DNA of 64,000 nt from Petrolisthes cinctipes (taxonomy: Eukaryota; Arthropoda; Malacostraca; Decapoda; Porcellanidae). Below are positions 26,503 to 40,519 of the stretch, in pieces. Position 1 is the first letter of the stretch. Every line of letters starts with the position of its first letter. The stretch is taken from positions 1,000,501-1,064,500 of the forward strand of contig JAWQEG010001234.1 of the NCBI GenBank assembly GCA_033782935.1. Reading direction: 5' to 3'. The translations under genes and the position numbers were made by a program. The notes under the pieces are model-generated. The model was not told the origin of the DNA. It made no database searches and was given only the letters and a program-made list of their open reading frames with translations.

Positions 26503-27435
26503 TATTCAATATTTTAGGGTCCCAGAAGCGATCTGTACATGCCTACTCCGTGTTAGAGTATTTTCAAAATACAGGCCTAAAACATGCTGAAAATCGATAT
26601 TTTAGGTGACCAAAGTCAATATGTGTATGAATCTACTGCACCCGTTTATATCCCAAATTCAACCTCAAAACACCCGAAAATTCGATATTTTTGGGTCCCA
26701 GAAGCGATCTGTACATGCCTACTCAGTGCTATAATGTTTTCAAAATATAGGATCAAAACATGCTAAAAATCGATATTTTAGGTGCCCGAAGTCGATACCT
26801 CAAATTCAGGCCCAAAACACCCGAAAAATCGATATTTTGGGGTCCCAGAAGCGATCTGTACATGCTTACTCCGTGTTAGAGTATTTTCAATAAACAGGCC
26901 CAAAACATACTGAAAATCGATCTTTTAGGTGCCCAAAAGACGATATGTAGACGCATCTTCTGTACCCGTTTATATCTCAAATTCAGGCTCCAAACAACCG
27001 AAAATTCGATATTTTAGGGTCCCAGAAGCGATCTGTACTTGCCTACCCCGTGTTAGAGTATTTTTAAAAAAAGGCCCAAAACATGCTGAAAATCGATATT
27101 TTAGGTGCAAAAGTCAATATGAGTATGCATCTTCTACACCCGTTTATATCTCAAATTCAACCTCAAAACACCCGAAAATTCGATATTTTTGGGTCCCAGA
27201 AGCGATCTGTACATGCCTAGTCAGTACTAGAATGTTTTCAAAATATAGGCTCAAAACATGTTAAAAATCGATTTTTTAAGTGTCCAAAGTCGATATGTGC
27301 ATGCTTCTTCTGTACCCGTTTATATCTCAAATTCAGGCTTAAAACACCCGAAAATTCGGTTTTTTGGGGTCCTAGAAGCGATTTTTACATGCCTACTCCT
27401 AGTTAGAATGTTTTCAAGATACAGACCCAAAACAT
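26503..27435 (+). repeat. HOR copy (partner 24800-25908), one monomer shorter
   Basis: This is the second copy of the block. It lacks the GGTGACCAAAG monomer found at 25381-25555. A third, partial relative with the same CTCGATATGTGGACGC and AAAAAAGGCCC features lies near 29750-30300. Confidence 0.84.
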
Positions 27436-27829
27436 GCTTAAACTCGATATGTTAGGTGCCCAAAAGTCGATATGTGCATTTATCTTCTGTACCCGTTTAT
27501 ATATCAAATTCAGGCTCAAAACACCCGAAAATTCGATATTTCGGGATCCCAGAAGCGATCTGTACATGCCTACTCATTGCTAGAATATTTTCAAAATATA
27601 GGCCCAAAACATGCTACAAATCGATATTTTAGGTGCCCAAAGTCGATATCTCAAATTCAGGCCCAAAACACCCGAAAATTCGATATTTTGGGGTCCCTGA
27701 AGCGATCTGTACATGCCTACTCCGTGTTAAAGCATTTTCAATAAACAGCCTCAAAACATACTGAAAATAGATCTTTTAGGTGCCATAAAGTTGATATGTG
27801 GATGCATCTTCTGTACCCGTTTATATCTC

Positions 27830-29270
27830 AAATTCAGGCTCCAAACACCCGAAAATTCGATATTTTGGGGTCCCAGAAGCGATTTGTACTTGCCTACTCC
27901 GTGTTACAGTATTTTAAAAATACAAGCCCAAAACATGCTAAAAATTGATATTTTAGGTGATCAAAGTCAATATGTGTATGCATCTTCTGCACCCGTTTAT
28001 ATCCCAAATTCAACCTCAAAACACCCGAAAATTCGATATTTTTGGGTCCCAGAAGCGATCTGTACATGCCTACTCAGTGCTAGAATGTTTTCAAAATATA
28101 GGCTCAAAACATTCTAAAAATCGATATTTTAAGTGTCAAAAGTCGATATGTGCATGCATCTTCTATACCCGTTTATATTTCAAATTCTTCCTCAAAACAC
28201 CCCAAAATTCGATATTTTGGGGTCCCAAAAGCGATCTGTACTTGCCTACTCAGTGCTAGAATATTTTAAAAATATAAGCCCAAAACATGCTAAAAATCGA
28301 TATTTTAGGTGCCCAAAGTCGATATCTCAAATTCAGGCCCAAAACACCCGAAAATTCGATATTTTGGGGTCCCTGAAGCGATCTGTACATGCCTACTCCG
28401 TGTTAGAGTATTTTCAATAAACAGGCTCAAAACATACTGAAAATTGATCTTTTAGGTGCCATAAAGTTGATATGTGGATGAATCTTCTGTACCCGTTTAT
28501 ATCTCAAATTCAGGCTCCAAACACCCAAAAATTCGATATTTTGGGGTCACAGAAGCGATCTGTACTTGCCTACTCCATGTTACAGTATTTTCAAAATACA
28601 GACCCAAACATGCTGAAAATCGATATTTTAGGTTACCAAAGTCAATATGTGTATGCATCTTCTGCATCCGTTTATATCCCAAATACAACCTCAAATCACC
28701 CGAAAATTCGATATTTTTGGGTCCCAGATGCGATCTGTACATGCCTACTCAGTGATAGAATGTTTTCAAAATATTGGCCCAAAACATGTTAAAAATCGAT
28801 ATTTTAAGTGTCCAAAGTCGATATGTGCATGCATCTTCTGTACCCGTTTATATCTCAAATTTATGCTCAAAACACCCGAAAATTCGATATTTTGGGGTCT
28901 CAGAAGCGATCTGTACATGCCTACTCAGTGCTATAATATTTTCAAAATATAGGCTCAAAACATGCTAAAAATCAATATTTTAGGTGCACAAAGTCGATAT
29001 CTCGAATTCAGGCCCAAAACACCCGAAAATTCGATATTTTGGGGTCCCAGAAGCGATCTGTAGATGCCTACTCAGTGCTAGAATATTTTCAAAATATAGG
29101 CCCAAAACATGCTGAAAATCGATATTTTTTGGTGCCCAAAGTCGATATCTCAAATTCTGGCTCAAAACACCTGAATATTCGATATTTTGGGGTCCCAGAA
29201 GCGATCTGTACATGCCTACTCCGTGTTAGAGTATTTTCAATAAACAGGCCCAAAACATACTGAAAATCGA
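27830..29270 (+). repeat. HOR copy (partner 31212-32477)
   Basis: It pairs with 31212-32477 at an offset of 3382 bp, changing to 3207 bp after one monomer (175 bp) is lost from the second copy near 31.9 kb. Shared variants are TTTAAAAATACAAGCCC, GGTGATCAAAG, TTCTTCCTCAAAACACCCC, GTGCCATAAAGTTGATA and GATATTTTTTGGTGCCC with AAATTCTGG. A third partial copy of the left part lies at about 30430-30740. Confidence 0.86.
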
Positions 29271-29395
29271 TCTCTTAGGTGCTAAGAAGTCGATATGTGG
29301 ATGCATCTTCTGTACCCGTTTATATCTCAAATTCAGGCTCCAAACACCCGAATATTCGATATTTTAGGGTCCCAGAAGCGATCTGTACTTGCCTA

Positions 29396-29640
29396 CTCAG
29401 TGCTATAATATTTCCAAAATATAGGCTCAAAACATACTAAAAATCGATATTTTAGGTGACCAAAGTCAATATGTGTATGAATGAATCTTCTGCACCCGTT
29501 TATATCCCAAATTCAACCTCAAAACACCCGAAAATTCGATATTTTTGGGTCCCAGAAACGATCTGTACATGCCTACTCAGTGCTATAATATTTCCAAAAT
29601 ATAGGCTCAAAACATACTAAAAATCGATATTTTAGGTGCC
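29396..29640 (+). repeat. Locally duplicated monomer with a 4-bp slippage
   Basis: The rare tail CTATAATATTTCCAAAATAT occurs twice, 180 bp apart (near 29400 and 29580), each followed by CATACTAAAAATCG. The intervening unit holds a tandem ATGAATGA where other units have ATGA, explaining 180 instead of 176 bp. This is the smallest local duplication noticed. Confidence 0.8.
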
Positions 29641-31211
29641 CGAAGTCGATACCTCAAATTTAGGCCCAAAACACCCGAAAAATCGATATTTTGGGGTCCC
29701 AGAAGCGATCTGTACATGCCTACTCCGTGTTAGAGTATTTTCAATAAACAGGCCCAAAACATACTGAAAATCGATCTTTTAGGTGCCCAAAACTCGATAT
29801 GTGGACGCATCTTCTGTACCCGTTTATATCTCAAATTCAGGCTCCAAACACCCGAAAATTCGATATTTTTGGGTCCCAGAAGCGATCTGTACATGCCTAC
29901 ACCGTGTTAGAGTATTTTCAAAATACAGGCCCAAAACATGCTGAAAAGCGATATTTTAGGTGACCAAAGTCAATATGTGTATGCATCTTCTGCACCCGTT
30001 TATATCCCAAATTCAACCTCAAAACACCCGAAAATTCGATATTTTGGGGTCTCAGAAGCGATCTGTACTTACCTACTCCGTGTTAGAGTATTTTTTAAAA
30101 AAGGCCCAAAACATGCTGAAAATCGATATTTTAGGTGCCCAAAGTAAATACGAGTATGCATCTTCTGCACCCGTTTATATCTCAAATTCAACCTCAAAAC
30201 ACCCGAAAATTTGATATTTTTGGGTCCCAGAAGCGATCTGTACATGCCTACTCAGTGCTAGAATGTTTTCAAAATATAGGGTCAAAACATGTTAAAAATC
30301 GATATTTTAAGTGTCCAAAGTCGATATCTCAAATTCAGGCCCAAAACACCCGAAAATTCGATATTTTGGGGTCCCTGAAGCGATCTGTACATGCCTACTC
30401 CGTGTAAGAGCATTTTCAATAAACAGGCTCAAAACATACTGAAAATCGATCTTTTAGGTGCCATAAAGTTGATATGTGGATGCATCTTCTGTACCCGTTT
30501 ATATCTCAAATTCAGGCTCCAAACGCCCGAAAATTCGATATTTTGGGGTCCCAGAAGCGATCTGTACTTGCCTACTTCGTGTTACAGTATTTTAAAAATA
30601 CAAGCCCAAAACATGCTAAAAATTGATATTTTAGGTGATCAAAGTCAATATGTGTATGCATCTTCTGCACCCGTTTATATCCCAAATTCAACCTCAAAAC
30701 ACCCGAAAATTCGATATTTTGGGGTCTCAGAAGTGATCTGTACATGCTTACTCAGTGCTATAACATTTTCAAAATATAGGCCCAAAACATGTTAAAAATC
30801 GATATTTTAAGTGTCCAAAGTCGATATGTGCATGCATCTTCTGTACCCGTTTATATCTCAAATTCAGGCTCAAAACACGCGAAAATTCGATTTTTTGGGG
30901 TCCCAGAAGCGATCTGTACTTGCCTACTCCGTGTTAGAGTATTTTCAAAATACAGGCCCAAAACATGCTGAAAATCGATATTTTAGGTGCCCAAAGTCAA
31001 TATGTGCATGCATTTTCTGTACCTGTTTATATCTCAAATTCAGGCTCAAAACACCCAAAAATTCGATATTTTTGGGTCCCAGAAGCGATCACTACATGCC
31101 TTTTCAGTGCTAGAATGTTTTCAAAATATAGGCTAAAAACATGCTTAAAATCGATATTTTAAGTGTCCAACGTCGATTTGAGCATGCATCTTCTGTACCC
31201 GTTTATATCTC

Positions 31212-32477
31212 AAATTCAGGCTCAAAACACCCGAAAATTCGATATTTTGGGGTCCCAGAAGCGATTTGCACTTGCCTACTCCGTGTTACAGTATTTTAAA
31301 AATACAAGCCCAAAACATGCTAAAAATTGATATTTTAGGTGATCAAAGTCAATATGTGTATGCATCTTCTGCACCCGTTTATATCCCAAATTCAACCTCA
31401 AAACACCCGAAAATTCGATATTTTTGGGTCCCAGAAGCGATCTGTACATGCCTACTCAGTGCTAGAATGTTTTCAAAATATAGGCTCAAAACATGCTAAA
31501 AATCGATATTTTAAGTGTCAAAAGTCGATATGTGCATGCATCTTCTGTACCCGTTTATATTTCAAATTCTTCCTCAAAACACCCCAAAATTCGATATTTT
31601 GGGGTCCCAGAAGCGATCTGTACATGCCTACTCAGTGCTAGAATATTTTAAAAATATAAGCCCAAAACATGCTAAAAATCGATATTTTAGGTGCCCAAAG
31701 TCGATATCTCAAATTCAGGCCCAAAACACCCGAAAATTCGATATTTTGGGGTCCCTGAAGCGATCTGTACATGCCTACTCCGTGTTAGAGTATTTTCAAT
31801 AAAAAGGCTCAAAACATACTGAAAATTGATCTTTTAGGTGCCATAAAGTTGATATTTGGATGAATCTTCTGTACCCGTTTTTATCTCAAATTCAACCTCA
31901 AAACACCCGAAAATTCGATATTTTGGGGTCACAGAAGCGATCTGTACATGCCTACTCAGTGCTAGAATGTTTTCAAAATATAGGCCCAAAACATGTTAAA
32001 AATCGATATTTTAAGTGTCCAAAGTCGATATGTGCATGCATCTTCTGTACCCGTTTATATCTCAAATTCGGGCTCAAAACACCCGAAAATTCGATATTTT
32101 GGGGTCTCAGAAGCGATCTGTACATGCCTACTCAGTGCTATAATATTTTCAAAATATAGGTTTAAAACATGCTAAAAATCAATATTTTAGGTGCACAAAG
32201 TCGATATCTCAAATTCAGGCCCAAAACACCCGAAAATTCGATATTTTGGGGTCCCAGAAGCGATCTGTAGATGCCTACTCAGTGCTAGAATATTTCCAAA
32301 ATATAGGCCCAAAACATGCTGAAAATCGATATTTTTTGGTGCCCAAAGTCGATATCTCAAATTCTGGCTGAAAACACCTGAATATTCGATATTTTGGGGT
32401 CCCAGAACCGATCTGTACATGCCTACTCCGTGTTAGAGTATTTTCAATAAACAGGCCCAAAACATACTGAAAATCGA
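31212..32477 (+). repeat. HOR copy (partner 27830-29270), one monomer shorter
   Basis: This is the second copy. The lost monomer is a fusion point: the unit near 31860 starts like 28481 (TGAATCTTCTGTACCCG) but continues with TTCAACCTC. That is a chimeric monomer, as expected from unequal exchange between adjacent units. Confidence 0.85.
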
Positions 32478-32599
32478 TCTTTTAGGGGCCCAAAAGTCGA
32501 TATGTAGATGCATCTTCTGTACCCGTTTATATCTCAAATTCAGGCTCCAATCACCCGAAAATTCGATATTTTTGGGACCCAGAAGTGATCTGTACTTGC

Positions 32600-33465
32600 C
32601 TACTCCGTGTTAGAGTATTTTCAAAATACAGGCCCAAAACATGCTTAAAATCGATATTTTAGGTGACCAAAGTCAATATGTGTATGCATCTTCTACACCC
32701 GTTTATATCCCAAATTCAGCTTCAAAACACCCGAAAATACGAATTTTTTGGGTCCATGAAGCGATCTGTTCATGCCTACTCAGTGCTAGAATGTTTTCAA
32801 AATATAGGCTCAAAACATGCTAAAAATCGATATTTTTAGTGTCCAAAGTCGATATGTGGATGCATCTTCTGTACCCGTTTATATCTCAAATTCAGGCTCA
32901 AAACACCCGAAAACTCGATATTTTGGGGTCCCAGAAGTGATCTGTACATGCCTACTTAGTGCTAGAATATTTTCAAAATACAGCCCAAAACATGCTAAAA
33001 ATCGATATTTTAGGTGCCCAAAGTCGATATCTCAAATTCAGGCCCAAAACACCCGAAAATTCGATATTTTGGGGTCCCAGAAGCGAACTGTACATGCCTA
33101 CTCCGTGTTAGAGTATTTTCAAATTACAGGCCCAAAACATACTGAAAATCGATCTTCTAGGTCCCCAAAAGTCGACATATGCATGCATCTTCAGTACCCG
33201 TTTATATCTCAAATTCAGGCTACAAACCCCCGGAAATTCGATATTTTGGGGTCCCTGAAGCGATCTGTACATGCCTACTCAGTGCTAGAATGTTTTCAAA
33301 ATATAGGCTCAAAACATACTAAAAATCGATATTTTAAGTGTCCAAAGTCGATATGTGCATGTATCTTCTGTACCCGTTTATATCTCAAATTCAGGCTCAA
33401 AAAACCCGAAAATTCGGTATTTTTGGGTCCTAGAAGCGATCTGTACATGCCTACTTCTAGTTAGA
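32600..33465 (+). repeat. HOR copy (partners 38112-38976 and about 40400-41180)
   Basis: It pairs with 38112-38976 at an offset of about 5511 bp. Shared features are GATATTTTTAGTGTCC with GATATGTGGATGC, a two-base-shorter ACAGCCCAAAAC tail, CAAATTACAGG, GATCTTCTAGG and GTCGACAT. It is followed by the 33492-34529 long-range copy. Confidence 0.82.
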
Positions 33466-33491
33466 ATGTTTTCAAGATAAAGACCCAAAAC

Positions 33492-34529
33492 ATACTGAAA
33501 ATCGATCTTTTAGGTGCCCAAAAGTCGATATGTGGATGCATCTTCTGCACCCGTTTATATCTCAAATTCAGGATCCACATACCCGAAAATTCGATATTTT
33601 GGGGTCCCAGAAGCGATCTGTACTTGCCTACTCCGTGTGAAAAGTATTTTCAAAATACAGGCCCAAAACATGCTGAAAATCGATATTTTAGTTGACCAAA
33701 GTCAATATGTGTATGCATCTTCTGCACCCGTTTATATCCCAAATTCAACCTCAAAACACCCGAAAATACGATATTTTTTGGTCCTAGAAGCGATCTGTAC
33801 ACGCCTACTCAGTGCTAGAATGTTTTCAAAATACAGGCCCAAAACATGCTAAAAATCGATATTTTAGGTGCCCAAAGTCGATATCTCAAATTCAGGCCCA
33901 AAACACCCGAAAATTCGATATTTTGTGGTCCCAAAAGCGAACTGTACATGCCTACTCCGTGTTAGAGTATTTTCAAAATACAGGCCCACAACATACTGAA
34001 AATCGATCTTTTAGATACCCAATAGTCGATATGTGCATGCATCTTCTGTAACCGTTTATATCTCAAATTCAGGCTCCAAACACCCGAAAATTCGATATAT
34101 TTGGGTCCCAGAAGCGATCTGTACATGCCTAGTCAGATGCAGGCCCAAAACATGCTGAAAATCGATATTTTAGGTGCCCAAAGTCAATATGTGTATGTAT
34201 CTTCTGCACCCGTTTATATCCCAAATTCAAGCTCAAAACACCCGAAATTTCGATATTTTTGGGTCCCAAAAGCGATCTGTAGATGCCTACTCAGTGCTAA
34301 AATGTTTTTAAAAATATAGCCTCAAAACATGCTATTAATCGATATTTTATGTGTCCAAAGTCGATATGTGCATGCATTTTCTGTATCCGTTTATATCTCA
34401 AATTCAGGCTCAAAACACCCGAAAATTCGGTATTTTTGGGTCCTAGAAGCGATCTGTACATGCCTACTCCTTGTTAGAATGTTTTCAAGATATAGACCCA
34501 AAACATGCTCAAAATCGATATATTAGGTG
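33492..34529 (+). repeat. Long-range copy (partner 21698-22735)
   Basis: This is the second copy, separated from the first by about 10.8 kb of other monomers. The CATGCTATTAATCG monomer also occurs alone at 26083. Confidence 0.84.
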
Positions 34530-37500
34530 CCCAAAAGTCGATACCTCAAATTCACGCCCAAAACACCCGAAAATTCGATATTTTTGGGTCCCAGAAGCTA
34601 TCTGTACATGCCTACTCAGTGCTATAATATTTTCAAAATATAGGCTCAAAACATGCTAAAAATCGATATTTTAGATGCCCGAAGTCGATACCTCAAATTC
34701 AGGCCCAAAACACCCGAAAATTCGATATTTTGGGGTCAAAGAAGCGATCTGTACATGCATACTCAGAGCTAGAATGTTTTTAAAATATAGGCTCAAAACA
34801 TGCTAAAAATCGATATTTTAAGTGTCCAAAGTCGATATGTGCATGCATCTTCTGTACCCGTTTATATCTCAAATTCAGGCTCAAAACACCCGAAAATTCG
34901 ATATTTTGGGGTCCCAGAAGTGATCTGTACATGCCTACTTAGTGCTAGAATATTTTCAAAATATAGGCTCAAAACATGCTAAAAATCGATATTTTAGGTG
35001 CCCAAAGTCTATATCTCAAATTCAGGCCGAAAACACCCGAAAATTCGATATTTTGGGGTCCCAGAAGTGAACTGTACATGCCTACTCCGTGTTACAGTAT
35101 TTTCAAAATACAGGCCCAAATCATACTAAAAATCGATATTTTAAGTGTTCAAAGTCGATATGTGCATGCATCTTCTGTACCCGTAAATATCTCAAATTCA
35201 GGCTCAAAACACCCGAAAATTCGTTTTTTTGGGGTCCTAGAAGCGATCTGTACATGCCTACTCCTAGTTAAAATGTTTTCAAGACACACACCCAAAACAT
35301 GCTCAAAATCGATATTTTAGGTGCCCAAAAGTCAATATGTGTATGCATCTTCTGAACCCGTTTATATCCCAAATTCAACCTCAAAACAGCTGAAAATTCG
35401 ATATTTTTGGGTCCCAGAAGCAATCTGTAGATGCCTACTCAGTGCTAGAATGTTTTCAAAATATAGGCTCAAAACATGCTAAAAATATATATTTTAAATG
35501 TCCAAAGTCGATATGTGCATGAATCTTCTGTACCCGTTTATATCTCAAATTCAGGCTCAAAACACTTGAAAATTCGGTATTTTTGGGTCCTAGAAGCAAT
35601 CTGTACATGCCTAGTCTTAGTTAGAATGTTTTCAAGATACAGACCCAAAATATGCTCAAAATCGATATTTTAGGTGCCCAAAAGTCGATATGTGCATGCA
35701 TCTTTAGTACCTGTTTATATCTCAAATTCTCGCTCAAAACCCCCGAAATTTTGATATTTTTGTGTCCCAGAAGCGATCTGTACATCCCTTTTCCGTGTTA
35801 GAGTATTTTCAAAATACAGGCCCAAAACATGCTGAAAATCGATATTTTAGGTGACCAAAGTCAATATTTGCATGCATTTTCTGTACCCGTTTATATCTCA
35901 AATTCAGGCTCAAAACACCCGAAAATTCGATATTTTGGGGCCCCTGAAGCGATCTGTACATGCCTACTAAGTGCTAGAATATTTTCAAAATATAGGCCCA
36001 AAACATGCTAAAAATCGATATTTTAGGTGCCCAGAGTCGATATCTCAAATTCAGGCCCAAAACACCGGAAAATTCGATATTTTGGGGTCAAAGAAGCGAT
36101 CTGTAAATGCCTACACCGTGTTAGAGTATTTTCAATAAACAGGCCCAAAACATACTGAAAATCGATCTTTTAGGTGCCCAAAAGTCGATATGTGGATGCA
36201 TCTTCTGTACCAGTTTATATCTCAAATTCAGGCTCCAAACACCCGAATATTCGATATTTTAGAGTCCCAGAAGCGATCTGTACTTGCCTACTCCGTGTTA
36301 GAGTATTTTCAAAATACAGGCCCAAAACATGCTGAAAATCGATATTTTAGGTGACCAAAGTCAATATGTGTATGCATCTTCTGCATCCGTTTATATCCCT
36401 AATTCAACCTCAAAACACCCGAAAATTCGATATTTTTGGGACCCAGAAGCAATCTGTACATGCCTACTCAGTGCTATAAAATGTTCAAAATATAGGCCCA
36501 AAACATGCTAAAAATCGATATTTTAGGTGCCCAAAGTCGATATCTAAATTCAGGCCCAAAACACCCGAAAAATCGATATTTTGGGGTCCCAGAAGCGAAC
36601 TGTACATGCCTACTCCGTGTTACAGTATTTTCAAAATACAGGCCCAAAACATACTGAAAATCGATCTTTTAGGTGCCCAATAGTCGATATGTGCATTCAT
36701 GTTCTGTACCCGTTTATATCTCAAATTCAACCTCAAAACACCCGAAAATTCGATATTTTGGGGTCTCAGAAACAATCTCTACATGCCTTTTCAGTGCTAG
36801 AATGTTTTCAAAATATAGGCTCAAAACATGTTAAAAATCGATATTTTAAGTGTCCTAAGTCGATATGTGCATGCATCTTCTGTACCCGTTTATATCTCAA
36901 ATTCAGGCTCAAAACACCCGAAAATGCGGTATTTTTGGGTCCAAGAAGCGATCTGTACATGCCTACTCCTAGTTAGAATGTTTTCAAGATACAGACCCAA
37001 AACATGCTCAAAATCGATATTTTAGGTGTCCAAAAGTCGATATGTGCATGCATCTTCTGTACCCGTTTATATCTCAAATTCAGGCTCAAAACACCCGAAA
37101 ATTCGATATTTCAGGGTCTCAGAAGCGATCGGTACATGCCTACTCAGTGCTATAATATTTTCAAAATATAGGCTCAAAACATGCTAAAAATCAATATTTT
37201 AGGTGCCCAAAGTCGATATCTCAAATTCAGGCCCAAAACACCCGAAAAATCGATATTTTGGCGTCCCTGAAACGATCTGTACATGCCTACTCCGTGTTAG
37301 AGTATTTTCAATAAACAGGCCCAAAACATACTGAAAATCGATCTTTTAGGTGCCCAAAAGTCGATATGTGGATGTATCTTCTGTACCCTTTTATATCTCA
37401 AATTTAGGCTCCAAACAACCGAAAATTCGATATTTTAGGGTCCCAGAAGTGATCTGTACTTGCCTACTCCGTGTTAGAGTATTTTCAAAATACAGGCCCA

Positions 37501-37559
37501 AAACATGCTAAAAATCGATATTTTAGGTACCCAAAGTCGATATCTCAAATTCAGGACCA

Positions 37560-37890
37560 AAACACCCGAAAATTCGATATTTTGGGGTCCCAGAAACGAT
37601 CTGTACATGCCTACTCCGTGTTAGAGTATTTTCAATATACAGGCCCAAAACATACTGAAAATCGATCTTTTAGGTGCCCAAAAGTCGATATGTGGATGCA
37701 TCTTCTGTACCCGTTTATATCTCAAATTCAGGCTCAACATACCCGAAATTTCGATATTTTGGGGTCCCAGAAGCGATCTGTACTTGCCTACTCTGTGTGA
37801 AGAGTATTTTCAAAATACAGGCCCAAAACATGCTGAAAATCGATATTTTAGGTGACCAAAGTCAATATGTGTATGCATCTTCTGCACCCG
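37560..37890 (+). repeat. HOR fragment (partner 40084-40414, offset 2524)
   Basis: The shared order is CCCAGAAACGATC, CAATATACAGG, CTCAACATACCCGAAATTTC and GTGTGAAGAGTATTTT. The offset of 2524 bp equals the HOR period at 20-24 kb. Confidence 0.8.
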
Positions 37891-38111
37891 TTTATATCCT
37901 AAATTCAACCTCAAAACACCCGAAAATGCGATATTTTTTGGTCCTAGAAGCAATCTGTACATGCCTACTTAGTGCTAGAATGTTTTCAAAATACAGGCCC
38001 AAAACATGCTAAAAATCGATATTTTTGGTGCCCAAAGTCGATATCTCAAATTCAGGCCCAAAACACCCGAAAATTCGATATTTTGTGGTCTTAGAAGCGA
38101 ACTGTACTTGC

Positions 38112-39345
38112 CTACTCCGTGTTAGAGTATTTTCAAAATACAGGCATAAAACATGCTGAAAATCGATATTTTAGGTGACCAAAGTCAATATGTGTATGCA
38201 TCTTCTATATCCGTTTATATCCCAAATTCAACCTCAAAACACCCTAAAATTCGAAATTTTTGGGTCCCAGAAGCGATCTGTACATGCCTACTCAGTGCTA
38301 GAATGTTTTCAAAATATAGGCTCAAAACATGCAAAAATCGATATTTTTAGTGTCCAAAGTCGATATGTGGATGCATCTTCTGTACCCGTTTATATCTCAA
38401 ATTCAGGCTCAAAACACCCGAAAATTCGATATTTTGGGGTCCCAGAAGTGATCTGTACATGCCTACTTATTGCTAGAATATTTTCAAAATACAGCTCAAA
38501 ACATGCTAAAAATCGATATTTTAGGTGCCCAAAGTCGATATCTCAAATTCAGGCCCAAAACACCCGAAAATTCGATATTTTGGTGTCCCAGAAGCGAACT
38601 GTACATGCCTACTCCGTGTTAGAGTATTTTCAAATTACAGTCTTAAAACATACTGAAAATCGATCTTCTAGGTGCTCAAAAGTCGACATGTGCATGCATC
38701 TTCTGTACCCGTTTATATCTCAAATTCAGGCTCCAAATACCCGAAAATTCGATATTTTGGGGTCCCAGAAGCGATCTGAACATGCCTACTCAGTGCTAGA
38801 ATGTTTTCAAAATATAGGCTCAAAACATACTAAAAATCGATATTTTAAGTGTCCACTGTCGATATGTGCATGTATCTTCTGTACCCGTTTATATCTCAAA
38901 TTCAGGCTCAAAACACCCGAAAATTCGGTATTTTTGGGTCCTAGAAGCGATCTGTACATGCCTACTCCTAGTTAGAATGTTTTCAAGAGACAGACCCAAA
39001 ACATGCTCAAAATCGATATTTAAGGTGCCAAAAAGTCGATATGTGCATGCATCTTCTGTACCCGTTTATATCTTAAATTCAGGCTCAAAACACCCGAAAA
39101 TTCGATATTTTGGGGTCCCAGAAGCGATCTGTACATGCCTACTCAGTGCTAGAATATTTTCAAAATATAGGACCAAAACATGCTAAAAATCGATATTTTA
39201 TGACCCAAAGTCGATATCTCAAATTCAGGCCCAAAACACCCAAAAATTCGATATTTTGGGGTCCCAGAAACGATCTGTACATGCCTACTCCGTGTTAGAG
39301 TATTTTCAATATACAGGCCCAAAACATACTGAAAATCGATCTTTT
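38112..39345 (+). repeat. HOR copy (partner 40520-41400, offset about 2201)
   Basis: Shared variants are the GATATTTTTAGTGTCC unit, a GAAGTGATC or GAATTGATC unit, CAAATTACAG, GATCTTCTAGGTGCTC, CTCCAAATACCCG, GTGTCCACTGTCG and CAAGAGACAG or CAAGAGAAAG. The offset is 2201-2202 bp. Confidence 0.82.
39110..39345 (+). repeat. Short copy (partner 39960-40195, offset 850)
   Basis: TTTTATGACCCAAAG, a two-base-shortened junction found only at these two sites in what I read, followed by CACCCAAAAATTCG and CCCAGAAACGATC. The 850-bp offset corresponds to about five monomers. Confidence 0.82.
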
Positions 39346-40519
39346 AGGTGCCTAAAAGTCGATATGTGCATGCATCTTCTGTACCCGTTTATATCTCAAA
39401 TTCAGGCTCCACATACCCGAAAATTCGAAATTTTTGGGTCCCAGAAGCGATCTGTACATGCCTACTCAGTGCTAGAATGTTTTCAAAATATAGGCTCAAA
39501 ACATGCTAAAAATCGATATTTTTAGTGTCCAAAGTCGATATGTGGATGCATCTTCTGTACCCGTTTATATCTCAAATTCAGGCTCAAAACACCCGAAAAT
39601 TCTATATTTTGGGGTCCCAGAAGTGATCTGTACATGCCTACTTAGTGCTAGAATATTTTCAAAATACAGCTCAAAACATGCTAAAAATCGATATTTTAAG
39701 TGTCCAAAGTCGATATGTGCATGCATCTTCTGTACCCGTTTATATCTCAAATTCAGGCTCAAAACACCCGAAAATTCGGTATTTTTGGTTCTAGAAGCGA
39801 TCTGTACATGCCTACTCCTAGTTAGAATGTTTTCAAGATACAGACCTAAAACATGCTATTAATCGATATTTTAGGTGCCCAAAAGTCGATATGTTCAGAC
39901 ATCTTCTGTACCCGTTTATATCTTAAATTCAGGCTCAAAACACCCGAAAGTTCGATATTTTTGGGTCCCAGAAGCGATCTGTACATGCCTACTCAGTGCT
40001 AGAATTTTTTCAAAATATAGGACCAAACCATGCTAAAAATCGATATTTTATGACCCAAAGTCGATATCTCAAATTCAGGCCCAAAACACCCAAAAATTCG
40101 ATATTTTGGGGTCCCAGAAACGATCTGTACATGCCTACTCCGTGTTAGAGTATTTTCAATATACAGGCCCAAAACATACTGAAAATCGATCTTTTAGGTG
40201 CCCAAAAGTCGATATGTGGATGCATCTTCTGTACCCGTTTATATCTCAAATTCAGGCTCAACATACCCGAAATTTCGATATTTTGGGGTCCCAGAAGCGA
40301 TCTGTACTTGCCTACTCTGTGTGAAGAGTATTTTCAAAATACAGGCCCAAAACATGCTGAAAATCGATATTTTAGGTGACCAAAGTCAATATGTGTATGC
40401 ATCTTCTATACCCGTTTATATCCGAAATTCAAACTCAAAACACCCGAAAATTCGAAATTTATGGGTCCCATAAGCGATCTGTACATGCCTACTCAATGCT
40501 AGAATGTTTTCAAAATATA

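Noticed and set aside
29461..29490. ATGAATGA as a target-site duplication
   Set aside because: It is a 4-bp tandem slippage inside a monomer with no inserted sequence between the copies.
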